Assembly (NCBI RefSeq): GCF_964030975.1 | Contig: NZ_CAXIQH010000001.1 | Location: 1,798,001-1,862,000 of the forward strand | Direction of reading: 5' to 3' | Source: Tisiphia sp964030975 | GTDB taxonomy: Bacteria; Pseudomonadota; Alphaproteobacteria; Rickettsiales; Rickettsiaceae | Length of the DNA: 64,000 nucleotides | In this document: piece after piece, positions 57,405 to 64,000 of the stretch | Numbering within the stretch: the first letter of the stretch is position 1 | How the letters are laid out: each line of letters opens with the position of its first letter | Translations under genes and position numbers: made by a program | The notes under the pieces: generated by a model | Databases searched by the model: none | The model's input: only the letters and a program-made list of their open reading frames with translations | Told to the model about the DNA's origin: nothing

Positions 57405-58451
57405 CTAATTTGCGACATACTCGCTGCCATTGGTAACTACTGCATAAGCTATTCTAGCTAATTTATTCGCTAAACCAACACATATAATATTATATGATTT
57501 GTTTTCAGCAAATTTCTTCACTGCCCACTGAACTAGCTTATCTTTTGATTCTTTATCGCTTTTGGCTCTTATTGCTATTGTTCTTGCAGCTTGAATCAAC
57601 ATAGTTCTAGCATATCTATCACCTTGTTTGCTAATTCCTCCTAAAACTATCTTATCTCCTGAGGTGTATTGTTTTGGCACCAAACCAAGCGACGCAGAAA
57701 AATCCCTCGGGGTTGCGTAATTTTCCATTGGTGCTACGCTCAAACAACTAGCATTGATTGCTCCAATCCCAAAAATTGTCTGCAACCTAATAGCTTTCTC
57801 ATTCTGTTTATTATTACTGATTATCAGCTTTTCTAAAGTTTTTTCTTTGTTACACAAATTCTCAATTTCTTCACATTCTAAAAGTAAAATTGACTGTACC
57901 CCAGAAGTTATATAACCTTCTATATACGCTAATTCTACCTCCGACTTACATGCTTTGCAAAATTTATTTTTGCTTAATTTTGTATTATAACCATATTCAT
58001 ATAAACTTGATATTGTAGAATTAGTTTTTTGTACTCGATCTCTGATCGTATTACTTCGGATTTTATGCAAAAATTTTATATCTTGTTCCTCTTTGCTTTT
58101 GGGTAACACATCTTTTAGCTCTGGATCGCGAGCAGCTTTACATATTGCTAAGGCATCGTTATAATCATTTTTCTGCCTCGATGTTGCATAAATTTTTACA
58201 TCTTTTGTTTTCATCAACTTAACTTGCAAATCAAGCTTGTTAATTTCTTGCGACCAATAATTACCTCCTCCACATGCTTCCATGACCACCAGTGAACTTT
58301 TATTGAGATTGTTTAAACATCCTATTAACTCATCTCTTTTAACTTTTTGATGACCGACTTTTTTGCCATTTTGATCAACTTGCACCAAGTGCATAATATT
58401 TTTTGCTAAATCTATTCCAATTATACTATTTTCTATGCTATTATTTATCAT
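57405..58451 (-). CDS. IS110-family transposase
   Basis: 348 residues. N-terminal RuvC-like DEDD domain: IIGIDLAKNIMHLVQVD (first Asp), VVMEACGGGNYW (Glu), RQKNDYNDALAICKAA (Asp-Asp). C-terminal Transposase_20 domain: LQTIFGIGAINASCLSVAPM, DFSASLGLVPKQYTSGDK, GGISKQGDRYARTMLIQAAR with the conserved Ser region. Length is normal, so it looks functional. Confidence 0.92.
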   Translation of the reverse strand: MINNSIENSIIGIDLAKNIMHLVQVDQNGKKVGHQKVKRDELIGCLNNLNKSSLVVMEACGGGNYWSQEINKLDLQVKLMKTKDVKIYATSRQKNDYNDALAICKAARDPELKDVLPKSKEEQDIKFLHKIRSNTIRDRVQKTNSTISSLYEYGYNTKLSKNKFCKACKSEVELAYIEGYITSGVQSILLLECEEIENLCNKEKTLEKLIISNNKQNEKAIRLQTIFGIGAINASCLSVAPMENYATPRDFSASLGLVPKQYTSGDKIVLGGISKQGDRYARTMLIQAARTIAIRAKSDKESKDKLVQWAVKKFAENKSYNIICVGLANKLARIAYAVVTNGSEYVAN

Positions 58452-58555
58452 GGTATGGACCTATTAATTAAATTGTTATTTAATTTGGAGCAACTGAAAA
58501 ACATTTTTCACCAGACTCCGTACAAGTAAAGCATATTTCGCTTCACTCGTCCATA

Positions 58556-58642
58556 CCATCATTCCCGCTTATGCGGGAATCTAGATACCTGCTTTCGCAG
58601 GTATGACACAAAGTTTGTATCACCTAATTCAATAGGTTTCAC
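58556..58642. repeat. Family B/C palindromic repeat truncating an IS66 remnant
   Basis: CATTCCCGCTTATGCGGGAA plus an inverted family C head (ACACAAAGTTTGTATCACC...TTTCACTATA). It replaces the rest of IS66 tnpA after the HYSCKDI codons. Confidence 0.8.
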
Positions 58643-58869
58643 TATATCTTTGCAAGAATAGTGATGGAGTAGCTGGCGAACTAATTCCTTTAGATGGTTT
58701 GGTATGGGATCAAACTTGTTAGTTTTAGTTTGACGCCAGGCTTTAAATTGCTGAGCTACTTGCTCAATAGTAATTGATGGTATTTGCATAGTAGGAACCC
58801 AAATTTATAAAATAAATTCATACTAACAAAAAAATTAGATAGAGTTATGCAGTTTTGCTGCAAGTATAC
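58643..58869 (-). mobile_element. IS66 left-end remnant
   Basis: 227 bases identical or nearly so to the tnpA end of the other copies: the terminal repeat ending GCTGCAAGTATAC at 58869 and the tnpA start MQIPSITIEQ at 58789, cut off by the palindromic repeat. Confidence 0.9.
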
Positions 58870-59196
58870 TCTAAATCTATTACGGCTAAACTGGATAAAG
58901 CCTTAACCCCAGGGTTTAACGACAATAATATTGATGATGTTGAACAGAGTGGCACATTATCAGAAGGGAAGAATTTAGTAATCCATAATTTAAGAATTGC
59001 CGTAGCAGAGCAAAGACATAATTTACATATTCAGGATGATTATGAGGAAGTTCATCATTATAATAATAGTAACAAGAGCTATTATAATGGCTCAATAACC
59101 AAAACTATCAACCAAATCAGAAATTTCCAGAAGGGGTTAGATAGGCAGCATCTAGAAGAAATGCAACAAAGTAGAGGGATGAGTATGGGTATGTAA
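58855..59196 (+). pseudogene. Unknown gene, 5' end replaced by IS66 terminus
   Basis: 113 codons whose first five (MLQVY) come from the IS66 end. The rest is SKSITAKLDKALTPGFNDNN, then NLRIAVAEQRHNLHIQ and a C-terminal helix ending in Met/Gly-rich SRGMSMGM. The stretch 58983-59034 is about 50 bases similar to 61208-61260 on the far side of the next gene. Family not recognised; the NLxIAxAEQRH segment looks like a TPR helix. Confidence 0.5.
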
Positions 59197-59340
59197 TCTG
59201 GAAATGATATGGTAAGTTCAGGCTTAATCATATTGGATAGGGTGGTTTTAAATAATAATGAAAGGGTTTTTATTGCCGGGACTTTTATCACAAAAAGTCA
59301 TAGTATAAAATTTGTAATAAATAGATGATGGGATAATAAC

Positions 59341-61191
59341 ATGGCTGTCAAAACACCTAATGTCATAACTGAAAAAAGCAAAGTTGTACAAGGTAACAAG
59401 CTACCAAGAATGAGGGTAGGAACCGATGATTTTAAGACATTATTGTTAAATAGTGATGTATTTGTTGATAAAAGCCTAATGGTTAAAGAATTATTGGAAG
59501 ATAGTGGTGATGTAATCCTGATCGCTAGACCAAGGCGGTGGGGTAAAAGTTTGAATATGAATATGCTCCAGAAGTTCTTTGAGATAGAAGTAGATGAGAG
59601 AGGTGAGGTTTTACCTGAAAAAGACAGAGTAAATAACAAATTATTTATCGGGGGCGAAATAGATTTAGGATTAGCCAGTGGTAAAAAAAGAACACTTAAA
59701 AAGTTGCAAATAGCCCAGTATTTAGAGATTATATCTGATTACCAAGGTCAATTTCCAGTGATTTTTATTAGTTTTAAAGATGTTAAGGGTAGTAGTTACC
59801 AAATTATTGAGAATGGGGTAAGAAATCAAATTATAAAATTATTTATTAATCATCGCTATTTAAAACATTATATAACAAGAAATGCAGACTTATTGGATGA
59901 GGTACAACAAGAGAAGTTAGAGCGATATTTTACAGGAAAAATTGATACAGAAGATTTAAAAGATAGTTTGCGTTTTTTAAGTGAAGTGCTGTACAAACAT
60001 TTTAACCAAAAGGTCTATATATTGATCGATGAATATGATACACCGATCAATAGTGCTTATCTAAAGTTTGGTGACAGATTAAAAGAGTTTGAGGATGTAC
60101 TAGAGATGTTTCGCGGAATGTTTGGTAGTAGTTTAAAAGGTAATCCTTGTTTAGAAAAAGGAGTAATTACCGGCATATTGCGTATCGCTAAAGCTAATTT
60201 ATTTTCAGATTTAAATAATGTTAGTGAGTATACTTTGCTTGATAAAAAGTTTGCTAAATTTTATGGCTTTACCCAAGGAGAAGTTGATGAATTACTAACC
60301 AAAGTACCACTTGAGACGAATCCTGAAAAAATAAAAGATTGGTATAATGGTTACAATTTTGGAGGAGAAATCATCTATAACCCATGGTCGATCATGCAAT
60401 GTTTAGCACATGAGGGGGCACTTGATCATTATTGGTTAGATAGTGGTGGTACTGGGCTTATTGATAAAGCATTATTGTCAGATAAGATACAAGAAGATTT
60501 ACAAAGTTTATTAGAGGGAAAAGGTATAGTTAAGAGATTATATACAAAAATCTCACTAGGAGAGATTGAAGATGATCCCAATATCTTTTACAGTTTATTA
60601 TTATTTGCCGGTTACTTAAATCCGTTACTTGCTGATGATAATCCAGAGGATCCAACTTATCGTTTAACGATCCCTAATAAAGAAGTAAGAAATATTTACA
60701 TTACAAGAGTAAGAAAATGGGTGACAAATAAATTAAATATTGAAATTAATGAGTATGATAATTTTATCAAATTATTAATTACTCAGCAAATATCTCAATT
60801 TGGCGAGAAGTTGCAAGAATATTTATTAAAATCAACCAGCTATCATGATTTGCTTGTGGAGAGAGATTACCATAATCTGATGGGCGGAATATTAGCACCA
60901 CTGACGGTGCAATATGTAATAGAATCGAATAGAGAGTCTGGATATGGCAGATGTGATCATATGTTAGTACCAATAGTTGGTCGTGGAGATAGTGCTATTA
61001 TCGTTGAATATAAAATATGCAAAATCCCGGAAGAGTTAGAATCTGTAGCAAAAATAGGATTAAAGCAAATTATAAATAAACAATATGACGCTAAAATAAA
61101 AGAACATGTGCATATCAAGAAAATTACTAAGATTGCGATAGCTTTTTGTGGTAAGGAAGTTGCACTAGAATATCGAGTTGATGAGCTATAA
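59341..61191 (+). CDS. AAA-ATPase-like/PD-(D/E)XK nuclease-like protein (DUF1703 type)
   Basis: 616 residues. The N-terminal AAA-ATPase_like domain (PF09820 type) begins KLPRMRVGTDDFKTLLLNSD and has the typical FVDKSLMVKELLED, variant Walker A ARPRRWGKSLNMNML, and Walker B VYILIDEYDTPINSAYL. A middle region has WYNGYNFGGEIIYNPWSIMQ. The C-terminal PD-(D/E)XK-like domain (PF08011 type) has GYGRCDHMLVPIVGRGDSAI followed by IVEYKICK (D and ExK). These proteins are amplified in Rickettsiales and other intracellular bacteria. Function is not established; defence or mobile-DNA control is a guess. Intact, with GGGATAATAAC before the ATG. Confidence 0.85.
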   Translation: MAVKTPNVITEKSKVVQGNKLPRMRVGTDDFKTLLLNSDVFVDKSLMVKELLEDSGDVILIARPRRWGKSLNMNMLQKFFEIEVDERGEVLPEKDRVNNKLFIGGEIDLGLASGKKRTLKKLQIAQYLEIISDYQGQFPVIFISFKDVKGSSYQIIENGVRNQIIKLFINHRYLKHYITRNADLLDEVQQEKLERYFTGKIDTEDLKDSLRFLSEVLYKHFNQKVYILIDEYDTPINSAYLKFGDRLKEFEDVLEMFRGMFGSSLKGNPCLEKGVITGILRIAKANLFSDLNNVSEYTLLDKKFAKFYGFTQGEVDELLTKVPLETNPEKIKDWYNGYNFGGEIIYNPWSIMQCLAHEGALDHYWLDSGGTGLIDKALLSDKIQEDLQSLLEGKGIVKRLYTKISLGEIEDDPNIFYSLLLFAGYLNPLLADDNPEDPTYRLTIPNKEVRNIYITRVRKWVTNKLNIEINEYDNFIKLLITQQISQFGEKLQEYLLKSTSYHDLLVERDYHNLMGGILAPLTVQYVIESNRESGYGRCDHMLVPIVGRGDSAIIVEYKICKIPEELESVAKIGLKQIINKQYDAKIKEHVHIKKITKIAIAFCGKEVALEYRVDEL

Positions 61192-61200
61192 GGAAAATAT

Positions 61201-61293
61201 ACTGTCTATTATAATTTAGGAATTGCCTTAGCGGAACAAAGGCATAGTTTACATATTCAGGTTGAGCGGAAGTTAAAAATATTATATCAGTAG
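61201..61293 (+). pseudogene. Short gene remnant with TPR-like segment
   Basis: 30 codons (TVYYNLGIALAEQRHSLHIQ...) ending in a stop, similar to the 58855-59196 fragment. The two lie on either side of the AAA-ATPase gene. Confidence 0.45.
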
Positions 61294-61417
61294 CAAGAAT
61301 GTTTTGACAAGTACAACTATAAAATATGTTGATAACAAGGTATATGACCGTAATTGGTAACAAGGTAATTGTCCGGAAATAGAGTATAAGAATCTCTCAA
61401 ATTAAAAGAGAGAGGTT

Positions 61418-61884
61418 ATGCCAAGTAGGACAAAAATATTACAAGAGGTTATAAAAATGCGATTGGGGTTGTGACGTAGACAATGGCATTCGGTTAAGCT
61501 TCTAACATATTTACTCCTAGTAATTATAGATATAGAGTACATACTTGATTTAGTCGTATTTTTTATATAGACTAGCAGTTAATAGTACTTATTTCTAGGT
61601 CTCAACGCTCTAGTAACTTAAGACTTATCATTGGATTTTCTTAACCGAATGCCATTGTCTACGTCACAACCCCTAAACGAGGTAATTCGCCAGTAATTAG
61701 AAAAAATGACCAAAGAGAAAAAGTTGAAATTACTATAAAAGTGCCGTTTGGGAAAAGCAGTAAATTCACCAAAACGGCATTTAATGTTAAGACAGCAAAT
61801 CTTGAACAAATTTCTGATGAAATGGCAAAAATTTCGAATAAGATTTTTAATATTTTTGAGATAAACGCAATGCAGTTAGAGTGA
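61418..61884 (+). pseudogene. Small unknown gene split by a Tn3-like miniature element
   Basis: ATG 61418 (MPSRTKILQEVIKMR, RBS AGAGAGAGG) is open up to the element at 61465. After 61673 the frame resumes (KRGNSPVIRKNDQREKVEIT...) to a stop at 61884. Joined directly the two parts give 258 bases, 85 codons plus stop. The family is not recognised. Since no target duplication is seen, the join could be fortuitous. Confidence 0.45.
61465..61673. mobile_element. Tn3-like miniature inverted-repeat element (TIME-like)
   Basis: 209 bp with perfect 34-bp inverted ends (61465-61498 and 61640-61673) beginning GGGGTTGTGACG and ending GTTAAG inside. Tn3-family ends also start GGGG and finish TAAG (38 bp). 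No gene inside. The expected 5-bp duplication is not seen (CGATT against TAAAC). Confidence 0.6.
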
Positions 61885-62116
61885 AAGTAGAGCATTTTCC
61901 TAAAAATTCATGTAATTACAGATAATATTTTTTACTAAACAAAAGTATACTTGCAGCAAAACTGCATAACTCTATTAAATTTTTTTGGTAGTATGAATTT
62001 ATTTTATAAATTTGGGTTCCTACTATGCAAGTATCACCGATTAATAAAAAAACTAGTTGAAAAACTATCAGTTATACTATAACATTTCAATTATTAAACG
62101 TAATGAATGAATCAAA

Positions 62117-63762
62117 ATGAAAAAGCCAAAAGTAGCGACCTTAAGTGCTGAGGAACGAGAAGAACTAATCCAGCATATTAAGGCAAATTCATTAACAGGA
62201 GATGATCAGCAAGCGGTGATAGAACTTGTGAAATTTTGTAACGAACTAATAGACAAGCTAGCATCATCAAACATCAGTATAAATAAGCTTAAGGAGATGA
62301 TGATTGGTTTTAAGGCAGATAACATAAAAAAGATAGTTCAGATTCATTAAAAGAACCACCGAGTGAATCTGATAATAAGAATGGTGGTAATGAAGAAGAG
62401 TACGATGAGTCCAAGAAGAGAGATCGCAGTAATTGGCAAGGTAAATATGGATTTGATGATTATCAGGATGCGAATACCAGCTATTTATCTCCTGAGAATT
62501 TTTGTAGTGGTGATAGCTGTCCTCACTGTGATAATGGTAAACTCTATAATAGTGAAGCTAGAAAATTGCTACAATTTACAGGTAATGCTCCAATTACAGT
62601 CAACAGATATGTAAAGAAAACGTTACGCTGTAATGCTTGCGATTATACAGTTATGAACAATAAGAATATCAACAAATGGACAAATAGTAGCAAAAGTGCA
62701 ATAGTGTTACAAAAGACCTACGGTACTCCCTTCTATCGTTTATCTAGGTTGCAAAGTTTAAGCGGGGTTCCTGTATCATATAGCACTCTGTGGCAACAAT
62801 ATTTAGATGTTTGGCAAGAAGATGGTGGAGCTGAAATTTACAGGGTATTATTAGAAATGGCTGCCGAATGTAGTTCACTGAACCTTGATGATACTAGAGC
62901 CAGGATTTTAGAAATTACTGTAGCCAATAAAAAATTACGAGCTCAAAATAAGAAAGGACGCAGCTGTTATACCACTACTATATGTGCTAAAACTACAAAT
63001 AATGAGGTGATAGTTTTATATTTTACCGGTAATAAGCATGGCGGGGAAAATATTGGTAACGTACTAAAGAATCGTAAGAATAGGACTGATTCTATTCATT
63101 TAATGACTGATGCAAGTAACAATAATAACCCGGTATTATCAGAAGCAGATAAAGAATTACTGGCAATAATAGTGATGATCAATTGTTTGTCACATGGGCA
63201 GAGAAAATTTACAGAGAATGAACCATATTACCCTGAAGAATGCGGATATTTTCTCAAACAGACTGGTGGGATTTACCATAATGAACATCAATGTAAAGAG
63301 ATGAGCCTTGAGGAAAAGCTGAAGTACCATCAGGAACATAGCAGTAAATATATAGAAAACATATATAACAAAATAGACGAATTATTTAACGACAAGAAAG
63401 TTGAGCCTAATAGTAGGTTTGGGCAAGCTATGAAATATTGGTTAAATAATAAAGAAGGTTTGACGCAATTTTTGAAAATTCCAGTTAGCAGTCTTGATAA
63501 TAATTGGGCTGAGAGGTCACTACGTACCATTATTTTACAAAGGAAGAATTCATTATTCTTTAAAACAATCAATAGTGCTGAGATACATAGTGGTCTGTAT
63601 AGTATAGTAAAGACTTGTAGTGAGAACGAGATCAATGCCTTTAAATATTTAAATTGGCTGCAAGAGCAGAGCAGCAAAGCAAAGAAGCATCCTACGAATT
63701 ATACGCCTTTTGCCTATGCAAGATATATAAATAATACGGAATTAATCAAGACAGCAGCTTAA
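62117..63762 (+). CDS. tnpC: IS66 TnpC transposase with -1 frameshift
   Basis: N-terminal 77 codons (62117-62350), slip site A_AAA_AAG near 62326-62332 (preceded by ATA as in copy 3), then the open DDE frame to 63762. Mixed character: the first part is like copies 1 and 3, later positions like copy 2 (KTTNNEV, KQTGG, HPTNY), with a unique IKTAA end. Confidence 0.82.
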
Positions 63763-64000
63763 ATGACAGGAAGCCAATCATTAGAGAGTTTGGCAGAACT
63801 AGGATCACCATTATGAATAAGAATATGTAATGTTCTATAGCAAATTTGATAAGATGAATTATCAGATGGGGAAAGTTTTGCCGTAAATTTACCTTTGGAT
63901 AGGCGTTTAGAGCATAACCAAAAGCCTTGACCGTCAAAGGACAAAATTTTAATGGCAGTTCTGTTTTTATTATAGAATAAAAACAAGGAACCATTAAGAG
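63759..64000 (-). CDS. tnpB: IS66 TnpB, C-terminal part
   Basis: About 80 codons visible, with LFLFYNKNRTAIKILSFDG and FWLCSKRLSKGKF, ending in LSNDWLPVI. The start lies beyond the window edge. Confidence 0.85.
   Translation of the reverse strand, partial: LNGSLFLFYNKNRTAIKILSFDGQGFWLCSKRLSKGKFTAKLSPSDNSSYQICYRTLHILIHNGDPSSAKLSNDWLPVI

Larger units (their letters stand above)
57114..58552 (-). mobile_element. IS110-family element (IS1111-like)
   Basis: A single DEDD transposase gene between short inverted GGACGAGTGA (57114) and TTCACTCGTCC (58541-58552), with about 100 bases upstream of the gene and about 290 bases of noncoding DNA downstream. No target duplication is expected for this family. 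The exact ends are estimated from the inverted repeat. Confidence 0.7.
61945..64000. mobile_element. IS66-family element, copy 4 (continues beyond the window)
   Basis: The tnpC-side end begins GTATACTTGCAG at 61945; this copy is inverted relative to the others and has no IS630 in its end (GGTAGTATGAATTT is uninterrupted). It is cut by the window edge inside tnpB. Confidence 0.92.

Noticed and set aside
59341..61191. Restriction-modification partner for the Dam methylase
   Set aside because: The PD-(D/E)XK-like protein is 15 kb away and belongs to the AAA-ATPase-like family, not to restriction enzymes.
61127..61895. Minus-strand frames of 63-78 codons
   Set aside because: Low-complexity shadows across gene remnants and the inverted-repeat element.

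Overview
The window reads as a Rickettsia-type genome, either Rickettsia itself or a close Rickettsiaceae relative. It is AT-rich and carries homologues of the rickettsial surface antigens Sca5/OmpB (3950-8779) and Sca4 (9636-11804). Chromosomal housekeeping genes lie in short blocks: a D,D-carboxypeptidase end, a GapR-like protein, bamD-recN, tRNA-Leu, a Bax-inhibitor-1-like protein, and ubiG-gltX. Between these blocks the DNA is accessory: insertion sequences, palindromic repeats, a phage remnant, leucine-rich-repeat (LRR) genes and a toxin-antitoxin pair. Host identity is inferred from gene content; no rRNA is present.

Left part (1-12.2 kb): dacF end, gapR-like, a membrane-anchored or periplasmic small heat-shock protein, a lipoprotein, then the two Sca genes. 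The spacers are filled with three families of interspersed palindromic or tandem repeats and one 250-bp inverted-repeat element.

Middle (12.2-38 kb): an IS66 element that itself carries an IS630; a gene truncated by the IS66 end; a Panacea-YoeB toxin-antitoxin pair; then a podovirus-like block. Three consecutive proteins (187, 714 and 1342 aa) match in size and order the T7 internal core (ejectosome) proteins gp14-gp15-gp16. A coiled-coil fibre-like gene, a 3-TM holin and an R21-type endolysin follow, again in T7-like order. Inserted antisense between the gp16-like gene and the fibre-like gene is a very large host-like gene. Removing an IS66 (with a 134-bp flanking duplication), an IS21 (7-bp duplication) and an IS982 (4-bp duplication) gives one open frame of 1180 codons: about 17 LRRs of 28 residues, a coiled coil, an AIG1/septin-like GTPase domain and a TPR-like C-terminus. 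This is the most interesting object in the window.

Right part (38-64 kb): an MFS transporter; a SpoT-type HD hydrolase fragment; an LRR gene with a frameshift; and a histidine kinase gene split by IS630 that is restored in frame when the IS630 and one TA are removed. A conserved hairpin precedes the kinase gene, the LRR gene and a dead paralogue. A Dam-type methylase plus tyrosine integrase sits between the two kinase-gene leaders. Housekeeping genes follow, including a DUF6314-like gene cut by a third IS66 with a clean 8-bp duplication. The end of the window holds an IS110, an AAA-ATPase/PD-(D/E)XK protein, a Tn3-like miniature inverted-repeat element and a fourth IS66 running off the edge.

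Five IS families are present (IS66, IS630, IS21, IS982, IS110). Both the IS66 tnpC and the IS630 transposase have a frame break at an A-rich slippery heptamer that is kept in every copy, suggesting programmed -1 frameshifting. All homology statements come from reading the sequences, without database searches.
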